Shown piece after piece: positions 36,541 through 48,135 of a stretch of DNA of 64,000 bases (its first letter is position 1; every line of letters begins with the position of its first letter). Location: NCBI GenBank assembly GCA_903951825.1, contig CAJBDJ010000074.1, positions 21,163-85,162 of the forward strand. Direction: 5' to 3'. Origin of the DNA: an uncultured Pseudomonadota bacterium (GTDB lineage: Bacteria > Pseudomonadota > Gammaproteobacteria > Burkholderiales > Rhodocyclaceae). A program made the position numbers and the translations under genes. Below the pieces are notes generated by a model that had not been told where the DNA came from, ran no database searches, and saw nothing but the letters and a program-made list of their open reading frames with translations.

Positions 36541-37480
36541 GTGTTTTCGCGAACAAGGCGGCGACCCCTTTGGGGGCGTAGAGGACGATCGTCAGCAGCA
36601 GCAAGCCGAGACCGATATGCCAGTGTACGGTGAATCCGGCGAGCACCTCTTCAAGGCAGAGCAAAACCAGCGCCCCAAGCAGGCCGCCGTACAAATAGCC
36701 GACGCCACCAATAATCACCATCACCAGCAGCGTCCCGGATTGCGTCCACTGCAGCAGGCTGGGACTGGCGAGGCCGGTCAGGTTGGCCAGCAAGGCGCCA
36801 GCCAAACCGGCCAGCGCACCGCCAATCACAAAACAGCTCAGGCGGTAGTGAAAAACCGGGAAGCCGAGCGCCTCCATGCGCGTCTCGTTTTCCCGGATCG
36901 CCTGAATGACCCGCCCGAAACGGGCCTCGGCCAGGCGCCCGAGGAAGAGCATGCTTAATCCCAGGCAGGCAAGCACCGCATGGAAAAAAGCTGCTTCACC
37001 ATGCAAACCGAACCCCGCAAAAGTCATCCGGCCGACCAGCGCCAGACCATCGTCACCCCCCCAGGCGCGTGCTGAAACGACGAGGTAATAGGCCATCTGC
37101 CCGAAAGCCAGGGTAATCATGATGAAGTAAACACCGCGCGTGCGCAGGCTAAGGGCGCCGACCAGCAGGGCAAAAAGTCCGGCCACGGCCATCGCCAGCG
37201 GCAAGACAAGCAAGGCATCAGTGATCCCGCTGCGCAGACAAATTGCTGCAGCATAGGCGCCGATGCCAAAAAAAGCGGCGTGGCCGAGCGAAAACATGCC
37301 GCCAAAGCCAAGCACCAAATTGAGACTGGAAGCGGCCAGAGCAAAAATCAGGATGCGCGAGGCAAAACCGATATAGAACTCCTGGCCGCAGGCAGTGAGC
37401 AGCGCCGGCAAAGCGATCATGACGCCGATCAGGCCAATCGACAGGGCTTCGCGATGACGGGCGGAATGGTAAAAGGCCAT
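36533..37480 (-). CDS. livM: Branched-chain amino-acid-type ABC transporter permease LivM
   Basis: A 315-residue inner-membrane permease with about ten spans. It contains the LivM motifs LVLGFGGMFSLGHAAFFGIGAYAAA and FGRVIQAIRENETRMEALGF, the latter being the EAA-like loop contacting the ATPase. Its ATG overlaps the livH stop by one base (TGATG). Confidence 0.93.
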   Translation of the reverse strand: MAFYHSARHREALSIGLIGVMIALPALLTACGQEFYIGFASRILIFALAASSLNLVLGFGGMFSLGHAAFFGIGAYAAAICLRSGITDALLVLPLAMAVAGLFALLVGALSLRTRGVYFIMITLAFGQMAYYLVVSARAWGGDDGLALVGRMTFAGFGLHGEAAFFHAVLACLGLSMLFLGRLAEARFGRVIQAIRENETRMEALGFPVFHYRLSCFVIGGALAGLAGALLANLTGLASPSLLQWTQSGTLLVMVIIGGVGYLYGGLLGALVLLCLEEVLAGFTVHWHIGLGLLLLTIVLYAPKGVAALFAKTHD

Positions 37481-38394
37481 CAGGCACGCGCCGGAAACAG
37501 GCCTTGCGGCTTGAAAAAAAGAATTCCCGCCATCAGCAGATAGATGAGGATGGAAGCCAGCGCCGGGCCGAGCGTCGATGCCGCATCAGCCGGCAAGGTG
37601 GCGCGTAACAGGGTGGGCAACAGGGCGCGCCCCAGCGTGTCAACGGTGCCGACAATCAGACTGCCGACCAGCGCCCCGCGTATCGAACCAATGCCGCCGA
37701 TGATGATGACGACAAAGGCAAGGATCAACACGCTCTCGCCCATGCCGACCTGCACCGCCAGCAACGGCCCGAGCAAGCCGCCAGCGAGCGCACAGAGCGC
37801 CGCACCGAAGACAAACACAAGGGTGAACAAGCCCTGAACATTAATGCCCAGCGCCTCGGTCATTTCGCGGTTTGCCGCCCCGGCGCGCACCCACATGCCG
37901 ATCCGGCTTTTGGCGACAAGGAGGTAAAGGAGGCCGGCTACCGCGAGCCCGCAAGCGATGATCACCAAACGATAGGCCGGATAGAAGAATCCGCCCACTT
38001 CAAGCGGGCCGGACAAGGCCGCCGGCGGATTCAGCATGACCGGCTGCGCACCCCAGATCAGGCGTACGGCTTCGTTGGAAATCAGGATCAGTGCAAACGT
38101 GGCCAGCACCTGCGACAAGTGATCACGCTTATAAAGCTGGCGAAACAGGGTCAGTTCAAGCACCAGGCCAAGCAAGGCCGTTGCCGCAACCCCCGTCGCC
38201 AGGCCGATCCAGAACGAATCGGCGGCCTGCGCAGCCGCTGCAACCAGATAGGCGCCAATCATGTAGAGCGAGCCATGCGCAAGATTGATGCAGTCCATGA
38301 TGCCAAAAACCAGCGTCAAGCCGGCGGCGAGCAAAAACAACATGAGACCGAATTGCAGGCCATTGAGCGCTTGCTCAAGAATCAGTTGGGTCAT
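37480..38394 (-). CDS. livH: Branched-chain amino-acid-type ABC transporter permease LivH
   Basis: A 304-residue permease. It starts MTQLILEQALNGLQFGLMLFLLAAGLTLVFGIMDCINLAHGSLYMIGAY, a clear LivH signature, and has the EAA-like NREMTEALGINVQGLF loop. It lies 102 nt after the solute-binding protein gene, a gap that holds a GC-rich hairpin. It forms the transmembrane heterodimer with LivM. Confidence 0.93.
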   Translation of the reverse strand: MTQLILEQALNGLQFGLMLFLLAAGLTLVFGIMDCINLAHGSLYMIGAYLVAAAAQAADSFWIGLATGVAATALLGLVLELTLFRQLYKRDHLSQVLATFALILISNEAVRLIWGAQPVMLNPPAALSGPLEVGGFFYPAYRLVIIACGLAVAGLLYLLVAKSRIGMWVRAGAANREMTEALGINVQGLFTLVFVFGAALCALAGGLLGPLLAVQVGMGESVLILAFVVIIIGGIGSIRGALVGSLIVGTVDTLGRALLPTLLRATLPADAASTLGPALASILIYLLMAGILFFKPQGLFPARA

Positions 38395-38440
38395 GCCGCT
38401 CTACCGGTGATTGCCGCACCATGGCGAATCCACAACTGCC

Positions 38441-38457
38441 CCGCCGCCCGGCGGCGG
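38441..38457 (-). promoter_or_regulatory. GC-rich hairpin between livK and livH
   Basis: The sequence CCGCCGCCCGGCGGCGG is a perfect inverted repeat (8-nt arms with one central base; the practical stem is 6-7 bp). It lies in the 102-nt gap between the binding-protein gene and livH. Such stems in ABC operons often protect the upstream mRNA or attenuate downstream reading, giving more binding protein than permease. No T-run follows, so a terminator is unlikely. Confidence 0.4.
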
Positions 38458-38496
38458 TCAACATTGAGCACTGGCACAGGGATGGCGGCGCCGAAA

Positions 38497-39663
38497 TCAC
38501 TTCATCTTGCACTGACTCACGTAAGCGTCAGCATGATTGGTGAAAATGGTGCCCATCGTCTTGTTCGTCACACGACCCTGGGCATCCTTGCCAATGGCGC
38601 GCAGGTAGTAATTCTGCACCGGATAATGATTGGTATTAAATTTGAAGTCGCCGCGTACCGATTTGAAGCGCTTGGCCTCCAGCGCCTTTTGCAGTGCCGC
38701 CTTGTCGGCAAGCTTGCCCTTCACGTCGCGCACGGCAGCGTCCATCATCAAGGCAGCATCGTAGCCTTGCGAGGCATACAGCGAGGGCAGGCGAGCGTAT
38801 TCCTTCTCAAAATCGGCAACGAAACGTTTGTTTTCCACATTTTCCATGTCGTGCGCCCAGTGCGACGAGTTGAACATGCCCATCATCGGCGCCCCGACGG
38901 CTTTGATCACGTCTTCGTCGGCGGAAAATCCGGGGGCGAAAAGCTGCGTATCGCGCGAGAGACCGGCCGCGACGAACTGCTTGACGAAATTGATACCCAT
39001 GCCGCCGGGCAGGAAGAAGAACAGCGCATCCGGCTTGAGGCTACGAATCTGCGCCAATTCAGCGGCGTAGTCGAGTTGGCCAAGCTTGGTGTACACCTCC
39101 TCGGCGACCTTGCCCTTGTAGTAGCGCTTGAAGCCGGACACGGCATCTTTGCCGCCCGGATAATTCGGCGTGACGATGACGACATTCTTGAAACCCTTGT
39201 CCTGAACGTATTTGCCTACAGCCTCATGGAGATTGTCGTTTTGCCAGGCGACATTGAAAAAATAAGGGTTGCATTGCTCGCCGGCGTATTGCGAAGGGCC
39301 GGCATTGGCCGAAATGTAGAAAGTCCGGTTCTCGAAAATGCTCGGACCGACCGCCAGCATGAGGTTGGAAAAGACAATGCCGGTCATCAGATCGACCTTG
39401 TCCTTCTTCAGGAATTTATCGACGATCTGTTTGGCGACATCCGGACTTTGCTGATCGTCGGCGATGATCACTTCCGCCGGCAGGTCGCCGAGCTTGCCAT
39501 CAAGACGCTTCATCGCCAGAGTGAAGCCGTCGCGAATATCGACGCCCAACCCGGCACCGGGGCCGGAAAGCGTCGACACCAGGCCAACCTTGATTTTGTC
39601 AGCAGCGTGCGCGAGGGCGGCGAGCATCAATGCGGCGGCAAGCGCTGTCAGGCGAAGCGACAT
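38497..39663 (-). CDS. livK: Branched-chain amino-acid-type ABC transporter substrate-binding protein
   Basis: A 388-residue periplasmic protein with a signal peptide (RLTALAAALMLAALAHAA) and a Peripla_BP_6 fold beginning KIKVGLVSTLSGPGAGLGVDIRDGF. Substrate-side motifs such as FENRTFYISANAGPSQYAG and QGYDAALMMDAAV are seen. The ligand may be a branched-chain amino acid or an aromatic or carboxylic compound; sequence alone does not decide. The frame extends 49 codons upstream, but the ATG at 39661-39663 starts the signal peptide. It is the first gene of the operon. Confidence 0.9.
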   Translation of the reverse strand: MSLRLTALAAALMLAALAHAADKIKVGLVSTLSGPGAGLGVDIRDGFTLAMKRLDGKLGDLPAEVIIADDQQSPDVAKQIVDKFLKKDKVDLMTGIVFSNLMLAVGPSIFENRTFYISANAGPSQYAGEQCNPYFFNVAWQNDNLHEAVGKYVQDKGFKNVVIVTPNYPGGKDAVSGFKRYYKGKVAEEVYTKLGQLDYAAELAQIRSLKPDALFFFLPGGMGINFVKQFVAAGLSRDTQLFAPGFSADEDVIKAVGAPMMGMFNSSHWAHDMENVENKRFVADFEKEYARLPSLYASQGYDAALMMDAAVRDVKGKLADKAALQKALEAKRFKSVRGDFKFNTNHYPVQNYYLRAIGKDAQGRVTNKTMGTIFTNHADAYVSQCKMK

Positions 39664-39760
39664 GAGAATCTCCAGCAAAGTGTCAAAGCTAGAAATTGTA
39701 GCGCAGGAACAAACAGATAGCGGCTGAAACCAGGTGGATTTTCGGTTATATTCGCGCCCC

Positions 39761-40438
39761 ATGATGAAGAAAGCCGTCGTACTCCTCTCAGGTGGACTCG
39801 ATTCCGCCACCTGTCTGGCAATCGCCCGCAGCCAGAATTTCGCCTGTTATTGCCTGTCGTTCAATTACGGTCAGCGGCATTGTGCTGAACTGGCAGCTGC
39901 GGCGCGCGTCGTCAAGGCGATGGGGGCGGCAGAACACCGCGTAGTCAATTTCGGCCTTGCGCAATTCGGTGGTTCAGCATTGACCGACACAACCATCGCC
40001 GTGCCGACCGCCGGCGTTCAAGCAGGCATTCCGGTGACTTATGTGCCGGCGCGCAATACCATCATGCTCTCGCTGGCGCTGGCCTGGGCCGAAGTGCTCG
40101 GTAGCCGCGACATCTTTGTCGGCGTCAATGCCGTTGATTATTCCGGTTATCCGGACTGTCGACCGGAATACATCGCCGCTTTCGAGCGCATGGCAAATCT
40201 GGCGACCAAGGCCGGGGTCGAGGGTGCCGGGCTGCAAATTCACGCACCGTTGATCAACCTCTCGAAGGCTGAAATCATTCGCCGGGGTCAGACCCTCGGC
40301 GTTGATTACGGTCTGACGGTTTCCTGCTACCAGGCTGACGATCAGGGGCACGCCTGCGGTGTGTGCGATTCCTGCCGCCTGCGTGCCGAGGGCTTTGCCG
40401 CCGCCGGCCTTGGCGACCCGACGATCTATCTTGCCTGA
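39761..40438 (+). CDS. queC: 7-cyano-7-deazaguanine synthase QueC
   Basis: A 225-residue ATP-pyrophosphatase-type enzyme. The PP-loop [11 protein letters not shown] lies near the N-terminus, [18 protein letters not shown] in the middle, and a zinc-binding Cys set at the end ([25 protein letters not shown]). It makes preQ0 from the QueE product. Two tandem ATGs occur at 39761 and 39764; a frame extending further upstream is not conserved. It is divergent from the liv operon and 5 kb from queE. Confidence 0.96.
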   Translation: MMKKAVVLLSGGLDSATCLAIARSQNFACYCLSFNYGQRHCAELAAAARVVKAMGAAEHRVVNFGLAQFGGSALTDTTIAVPTAGVQAGIPVTYVPARNTIMLSLALAWAEVLGSRDIFVGVNAVDYSGYPDCRPEYIAAFERMANLATKAGVEGAGLQIHAPLINLSKAEIIRRGQTLGVDYGLTVSCYQADDQGHACGVCDSCRLRAEGFAAAGLGDPTIYLA

Positions 40439-40439
40439 G

Positions 40440-40664
40440 TCAATCGCGCTCACCGGCCGCCAGGCGGGCGAGGAGCAGAGGAAAAGCAGCCGAGCCAAAA
40501 AGGGCAATGGCAGAAACAATGAAAGCAATGCCGGCGATTGGGTCGCCGAGCACCGGATGGAGGATGCTGCCGAAGCCAAGCAGACTGAGCAACCCCGGAA
40601 TCAGGCACATTACACCGAGCAGCATCAGGGCAATAAACGAAAGCGGGTAGCGGCGCCGAGTCAT
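40440..40664 (-). CDS. Small two- or three-span membrane protein, unknown
   Basis: A 74-residue hydrophobic protein (MTRRRYPLSFIALMLLGVMCLIPGLLSLLGFGSI, then GIAFIVSAIALFGSAAFPLLL). It has a positively charged N-terminus, and a glycine-rich turn separates the spans. I do not recognise a family. Its ATG overlaps the stop of the methyltransferase gene by 4 nt (ATGA), a strong sign that it is a real, translationally coupled gene. Its stop is next to the convergent queC stop. Confidence 0.65.
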   Translation of the reverse strand: MTRRRYPLSFIALMLLGVMCLIPGLLSLLGFGSILHPVLGDPIAGIAFIVSAIALFGSAAFPLLLARLAAGERD

Positions 40665-41818
40665 AAACGGCAGGATTGGTCACCGCTGGAAAAACCGAGA
40701 AGCGGCTCATCAAGACAACGCCCGATCGCAATCACCTTGAACAACTCGCCCATCTCATGCGGCATCAACAGTTTGTTGGCTGCCCCCGTCGCACGAATAT
40801 AGTCCACCGTGCCAACCGGAGTTTCGGCGAGCAAATCCAGAATCCCGCAATTGAGTAAAAACCGTCCCTGGTTCGTATAACCAAGCAAGCTCAGACCGGC
40901 CGCGTCGGCGGCGGCAATGATTGCGGTGAAATCGACGTGCACCGTTACATCCTGCAAGCCCGGCAAATAAAACGGGTCGGGATGCGCATGGTGGCGATAA
41001 TGGCACATCAGCGTGCCGCGCTCGCGCTGCGGGTGATAGTACTCGCGACGCGGAAATCCGTAGTCAAGGAGCAGCAGTGCGCCGCATTCCAGGCGGTGTC
41101 CCCACTCCGCCGTCCAGGCACGGTTGGCCAGACTGATTTCGCTTTCATAGCCAGCCGGCAAATCGCATTGACTACCGATTTCCTCGGCAGCAGCCAACAA
41201 GGCACCGCTGGCCGGGCGCTCGCTCCAGGTGAAGCGGCCAGCGGCATCGAAGGAGACGCCGCGCTCGACGATCCCTTCTGCCCGCCAAGCCACGGCATGC
41301 GCCGGCATGGCATCGAGCAACTCATTGGCCAGCACAACACCGCTGAAATGATCCGGTAGCCGCGTTATCCAGTGCACACGGTTAAGCAGATGCGGCGCGG
41401 CCGCAAGCAGGGTCGCCTGTTGTCGTTCGCGCAGATCGGCCGAGAGATCAAGAATTGAGTAGCTGGCCGGAAGTTGCTGCAGGGCTTCCAGTTCAAGCAA
41501 TAAATCTGCCGCCAGTCGTCCCGAACCGGCGCCGACCTCAAGAATCTCCGGCGCCGATAGCGCCATGATTTGCGCCACTTGACGCGCCAGCGCGCGACCA
41601 AAAAGCGGCGTCATTTCGGGTGCCGTCACAAAATCGCCCGCCGCGCCAAATTTGCGGGCGCCAGCGGCGTAGTAGCCGAGACCCGGCGCATAAAGCAGCA
41701 TTTCCATGCAACGTGCAAAAGACATCCATGGGTCGGGCGGCACCAATTCACAGGCGATTTCAGCCACCAGCCGGGCGCTGTGCTGACAAGCATCGGAAGA
41801 AGGCAGGGGAAGGTTCAT
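40661..41818 (-). CDS. MidA/NDUFAF7-family SAM-dependent methyltransferase
   Basis: A 385-residue class I methyltransferase. It has the N-terminal MSFARCMEMLLYAPGLGYYAAGARKFGAAGDFVTAPEMTPLFGRALA block characteristic of the MidA (COG1565) family, the SAM motif ILEVGAGSGRLAADLL, and VLANELLDAMPAHAV. The mitochondrial homologue NDUFAF7 dimethylates an arginine of complex I subunit NDUFS2; the bacterial target is unproven. The ATG at 41816-41818 is used. It is divergent from the FIST gene (81 nt gap). Confidence 0.88.
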   Translation of the reverse strand: MNLPLPSSDACQHSARLVAEIACELVPPDPWMSFARCMEMLLYAPGLGYYAAGARKFGAAGDFVTAPEMTPLFGRALARQVAQIMALSAPEILEVGAGSGRLAADLLLELEALQQLPASYSILDLSADLRERQQATLLAAAPHLLNRVHWITRLPDHFSGVVLANELLDAMPAHAVAWRAEGIVERGVSFDAAGRFTWSERPASGALLAAAEEIGSQCDLPAGYESEISLANRAWTAEWGHRLECGALLLLDYGFPRREYYHPQRERGTLMCHYRHHAHPDPFYLPGLQDVTVHVDFTAIIAAADAAGLSLLGYTNQGRFLLNCGILDLLAETPVGTVDYIRATGAANKLLMPHEMGELFKVIAIGRCLDEPLLGFSSGDQSCRL

Positions 41819-41905
41819 TAACTCGAATTTTAGCGCCCCGCCAAACGCGACGAAGCCAGTTTGTGTTATTTTTAGTGACCACTTCCAAGAGCCCGGAGAA
41901 TGTCC

Positions 41906-43048
41906 ATGCGTGTTAGCCAAGCCATTGTCAGTATGCCTGCCGAATTACAAGCCGGATGTGCACAGCTGGCGGCGGACAAGCCTGACCTTTTACTCGTGTT
42001 TGCTGCAGCCAGCTACTTTTCAGCCGCAGATTTTTTCAAAGCGTTGCGTAGCCAATTTCCCGACAGCGTCATGATCGGTTGCTCGACTGCCGGTGAAGTG
42101 ACAGCCGATGGCGTTGATGACGGTACCTGTACGCTCACTGCCTTGCATTTTGAAAAAACCCGGTTGATTCAGGCACACACTACGCTGGCCGGCATGGATG
42201 ACTCCCATGCCGCGGGCGAGCGACTGGCGCGCCAGTTGACCGATGCAGAGCTCAAAACCGTATTGGTTTTTGGGCCCGGCCTGCAGATTAACGGCAGTGC
42301 GCTGGTTGATGGCCTGGCCGGCATCCTCGGTGAAAGCATTCCGATTACCGGCGGTCTAGCCGGCGATGGCGGCGCCTTCACGCAAACCTTCACCCTCGGC
42401 CCGGATGGCGTCAGTGACCATGCCGTTGTTGCCGTCGGGTTGTGCGGAGCGGCTTTGCGCTTCGGCCACGGATCATTCGGCGGTTGGGAGGCCTTTGGCC
42501 CGGCACGGAAAGTCACCCGTTGCGCAAATAACCTTCTTTACGAACTGGATGGTGAGCCGGCACTGGACGTATACAAACGCTATCTCGGCGAGCACGCCAA
42601 CGGCCTCCCGGCATCCGGCCTGCTCTTCCCGTTTGCCATGCTGAGTGAGGATCACAATGCAATTGGGCTGATCCGTACCATTCTCGGCGTCGATGAAACT
42701 GAAGGCAGTCTGACGCTGGCCGGTGAGATTGATCCCGATGGCTATCTGAAACTAATGCATGCCAGTACCGACAAACTGGTCAATGGTGCCGAGTCGGCGG
42801 CAAAAGCGGCAGCTGCGATGGTCGATAAGCCTGACGAAAGTCTGGTCATTCTTGTCAGCTGTGTTGGTCGAAAACTGGTCATGGGGAACCGCGTCGACGA
42901 AGAAGTTGAGGCAGTTGGTGACGTTTTTGGTCTCCAGGCGGTGCTGACCGGCTTTTACTCCTACGGTGAAATTAGTCCTTTCACGCCGGGATCATTGTGC
43001 AAACTGCACAATCAAACGATGACCATTACCTGCCTCAGCGAGTCCTGA
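41906..43048 (+). CDS. FIST-domain signalling protein
   Basis: A 380-residue protein with FIST_N (VSMPAELQAGCAQLAADKPDLLLVFAAASYF, then IGCSTAGEVTADGVDDGTCTLTALHFE) and FIST_C (GLLFPFAMLSEDHNAIGLIRTILGVDETEGSLTLAGEIDPDGYLKLM, and a C-terminal VLTGFYSYGEISPFTPGSLCKLHNQTMTI). FIST is a putative sensory domain, possibly binding amino acids or small ligands. Of two in-frame ATGs, 41906 has GGAG at a good spacing of 7-8 nt, so I prefer it to 41900. The kinase gene follows after 11 nt, suggesting a sensor-kinase pair. Confidence 0.9.
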   Translation: MRVSQAIVSMPAELQAGCAQLAADKPDLLLVFAAASYFSAADFFKALRSQFPDSVMIGCSTAGEVTADGVDDGTCTLTALHFEKTRLIQAHTTLAGMDDSHAAGERLARQLTDAELKTVLVFGPGLQINGSALVDGLAGILGESIPITGGLAGDGGAFTQTFTLGPDGVSDHAVVAVGLCGAALRFGHGSFGGWEAFGPARKVTRCANNLLYELDGEPALDVYKRYLGEHANGLPASGLLFPFAMLSEDHNAIGLIRTILGVDETEGSLTLAGEIDPDGYLKLMHASTDKLVNGAESAAKAAAAMVDKPDESLVILVSCVGRKLVMGNRVDEEVEAVGDVFGLQAVLTGFYSYGEISPFTPGSLCKLHNQTMTITCLSES

Positions 43049-43059
43049 GCGGGCTAAAA

Positions 43060-45825
<2,766 letters not shown>

Positions 45826-45849
45826 ACGATCGACTAAGGCGCCTGCCCT

Positions 45850-45881
45850 GCGCCAGCGCCTCGGGGTAAACTGGCGCCTTT
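45850..45881 (+). terminator. Possible weak terminator after the kinase gene
   Basis: A stem of GCGCCAG (45850-45856) and CTGGCGC (45871-45877) with a 14-nt loop is followed by a short CTTT. It lies 25 nt after the kinase stop. The loop is long and the T-run short, so termination would be weak. It may equally be a chance structure. Confidence 0.35.
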
Positions 45882-45897
45882 CCACGGTTAACCGTGG
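45882..45897. promoter_or_regulatory. 16-bp perfect palindrome upstream of ttcA
   Basis: CCACGGTTAACCGTGG is a perfect 16-bp palindrome 17 nt upstream of the ttcA ATG. It could be an operator for a dimeric regulator or a transcript hairpin. No known regulator consensus is matched with certainty. Confidence 0.4.
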
Positions 45898-45914
45898 CCA
45901 CCCGGAAATCCGCA

Positions 45915-46778
45915 ATGACGCTCTCAAATACCGTCCTAAAACTCAGGCGCTCACTCGAAAGTCGCGTTGGCAAGGCAATTGGCGACTACCGCATGATCGA
46001 GGATGGCGACACCATCCTGGTCTGTGTTTCGGGCGGCAAGGATTCTTACACCCTGTTGAATATCCTGCTTGGCTTGCAGCAAAAGGCACCGGTCAAATTT
46101 CGCTTGATTGCGATGAATCTGGATCAGAAGCAACCGGGCTTTCCGGCTGACGTCCTGCCCCGCTATTTCGATTCGCTGGCTATCGAGTACCGGATTGTTG
46201 AAGCAGACACTTACGCGATCGTCAAAGACAAGATTCCCGCCGGCAAGACCACCTGCTCACTGTGCTCCCGTCTGCGTCGGGGCATTATCTACAAAACCGC
46301 TAAGGAACTCGGCGCCAACAAAATCGCCCTCGGCCATCACCGCGACGACATGGTGCACACGCTCTTCCTCAACATTCTCTTCGGCGGCAAACTCAAAGCC
46401 ATGCCACCGAAACTGGTGACTGACGATAAGGCGCATATGGTCATTCGCCCACTGGCCTACTGCGCCGAGAGTGACATTGCCAAATTTGCGCGAGCTATGG
46501 AGTTTCCGATTATTCCCTGCAATCTGTGTGGCTCGCAGGAAAACCTGCAGCGCCAGAAAATTCGCGAAATGATGCAAGATTGGGACAAGCGATTTCCCGG
46601 GCGTAGTGAAGCGGCATTGACTGCCTTGCAAAACGTTGTTCCCTCGCACCTTGCCGATGCTCGCCTCTTCGATTTCCAAAATCTCGCGCTGGACACCCCG
46701 GTTGAAGAGGGCGATATCGCCTTCGATATGCCCGAAATGCCGCTCTCCGGAACTGTCCAAATAAGCCTTTTGGCATAA
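45915..46778 (+). CDS. ttcA: tRNA 2-thiocytidine biosynthesis protein TtcA
   Basis: A 287-residue PP-loop ATPase. SGGKDS sits at residues 39-44, and two CxxC motifs (Cys114/Cys117 in CSLC and Cys202/Cys205 in CNLC) supply iron-sulfur ligands and/or the catalytic site. TtcA thiolates C32 in certain tRNAs. The frame begins at a GTG 21 nt upstream; the ATG at 45915 fits the family better. [27 protein letters not shown] is characteristic of TtcA. Confidence 0.95.
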   Translation: MTLSNTVLKLRRSLESRVGKAIGDYRMIEDGDTILVCVSGGKDSYTLLNILLGLQQKAPVKFRLIAMNLDQKQPGFPADVLPRYFDSLAIEYRIVEADTYAIVKDKIPAGKTTCSLCSRLRRGIIYKTAKELGANKIALGHHRDDMVHTLFLNILFGGKLKAMPPKLVTDDKAHMVIRPLAYCAESDIAKFARAMEFPIIPCNLCGSQENLQRQKIREMMQDWDKRFPGRSEAALTALQNVVPSHLADARLFDFQNLALDTPVEEGDIAFDMPEMPLSGTVQISLLA

Positions 46779-46841
46779 CGACAGGGCATCTCGGGACGCA
46801 TATAATCAGGCTCCTTGCAACCTTCCCGAGACTTCGTGCGC

Positions 46842-47753
46842 ATGACCCAGCCAGTCGACAAAACCATTGTTTTTGCCGATGTTTCAGGTAGCGTCCGTTT
46901 GTTCGAGCGACTCGCCGAGGCCGACGCAACGCAAGCGATCAATGAGTGCGTCGAGCGGATGAAACACGCAACGACGCTCCATCACGGACGTCTTCTGCAA
47001 GTAACCGGTGACGAACTGCAAGCCTTGTTCGACCACCCCGACGATGCCTGTTCAGCCGCGATTGAGATGCAGTCACGGATCGCTGAATTAGCGCCAGTTT
47101 GTGCTCTCAAGCTGAGCATTCGCGTGGGCATACATTGCGGCCAGATTTACGAGCAATTCGACACTTTGCTCGGTGAAGCGGTCAACACGGCAGCGCGTAT
47201 CACCGGCATGGCGCGCGCCGATCAAATTCTCGCCAGTGCCCGTTTCATTTCCTCGCTGCCGCTCTCTTCCCGGGCTTTGGCAATGCCCACTGCAGCCACC
47301 AGCGGAATTCGGGAAGGTCACGAACAGATCGAACTGATGCTGATCGACTGGCAACAACAGCCGCATCCGTCTTTGCAGCCCATCCGCGCAAAAAATGCCG
47401 GTATTGATTCACCACCGACGCTCCCGACATCTGATCGCCTCTGCCTGCGCTATCGTGGCAAGGCATTTTTGCTTGACGATCGCACGCCGACATTAACCCT
47501 GGGTCGCGATCCGTCAAGCAAACTCCTGATCGAGGATCGCAAAGCCTCGCGGACGCATGGCCGGGTCGAAAAACGCAAGGGCAAGTATTTTTATATTGAT
47601 CTCAGCACGAACGGGAGTTTCGTCAGTCTTTTCGGACAGGCGGAAGTGATGATCAGAAAAGACGAGATTCAATTGCTGGGTGCCGGCCGGATATGTTTCG
47701 GCAACTCGCGCAACGATGCCCTCGCCGACTATGCAGATTTTGAGTATCTGTGA
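46842..47753 (+). CDS. Class III adenylate/guanylate cyclase-like protein with C-terminal FHA domain
   Basis: A 303-residue protein. Residues 1-~170 form a class III cyclase domain: metal-type Asp in FADVSGS (D13) and VTGDELQALF (D57), then VGIHCGQIYEQFDTLLGEAVNTAARITGMA. An FHA domain follows at about 200-290 (LTLGRDPSSKLLIEDRKASRTHGRVEKRKGKYFYIDLSTNGSFV), which carries the phosphothreonine-binding Arg and Ser. No transmembrane segments are present. Cyclase activity is probable from the Asp pair but not proven. A GTG 6 nt upstream could be the start. The FHA part suggests recruitment to a Ser/Thr-phosphorylated partner. Confidence 0.85.
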   Translation: MTQPVDKTIVFADVSGSVRLFERLAEADATQAINECVERMKHATTLHHGRLLQVTGDELQALFDHPDDACSAAIEMQSRIAELAPVCALKLSIRVGIHCGQIYEQFDTLLGEAVNTAARITGMARADQILASARFISSLPLSSRALAMPTAATSGIREGHEQIELMLIDWQQQPHPSLQPIRAKNAGIDSPPTLPTSDRLCLRYRGKAFLLDDRTPTLTLGRDPSSKLLIEDRKASRTHGRVEKRKGKYFYIDLSTNGSFVSLFGQAEVMIRKDEIQLLGAGRICFGNSRNDALADYADFEYL

Positions 47754-47774
47754 AGATTGACGATACCGATAATG

Positions 47775-47797
47775 AAAAAGGCGCGGGATTCGCGCCT
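47775..47797 (-). terminator. Intrinsic terminator of the psiF-like gene
   Basis: The stem AGGCGCG/CGCGCCT with a 5-nt loop, read on the minus strand, is followed by a TTTTT tract. It lies about 30 nt after the psiF-like stop. It may also act weakly on the plus strand after the cyclase gene. Confidence 0.75.
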
Positions 47798-47827
47798 GCT
47801 TCATTACGACGATTCGTTAAAAATTTG

Positions 47828-48085
47828 TTACTTGGCAGCCCCGGCGTCACTGAGACATTTTTTTACGAAACTGTTTTTGGCGGCGCCTGCCAGCTTCTTC
47901 TCTTTCGCAGTCGCTTCGCAGGTCGCCTGTGCTGGAGGCATTGAGTCAGCAGTACATTTTTTCATAAAACTGCTCTTCGCCGCTCCCGCCAACTTCTTTT
48001 CAGTGGCTTGAGCTGCACAGTCATCCGCAGCGTAGACAACGCCGAAAGAAAACGACGCAATCAAAATAACGAGCAATCTTTTCAT
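47828..48085 (-). CDS. PsiF-repeat periplasmic protein
   Basis: An 85-residue protein with a signal peptide (KRLLVILIASFSFGVVYAA) and two PsiF repeats, KKLAGAAKSSFMKKC and KKLAGAAKNSFVKKC, each preceded by an alanine/cysteine segment (CAAQATE, CEATAKE). PsiF of E. coli is phosphate-starvation induced with unknown function; regulation cannot be read here. It is downstream of hprK (50 nt gap) but has its own likely terminator. Confidence 0.9.
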   Translation of the reverse strand: MKRLLVILIASFSFGVVYAADDCAAQATEKKLAGAAKSSFMKKCTADSMPPAQATCEATAKEKKLAGAAKNSFVKKCLSDAGAAK

Positions 48086-48135
48086 GGAATCCCCTCAAAA
48101 GTGACAGGCCAAACGGCCGTTCAACTATCAATCAA

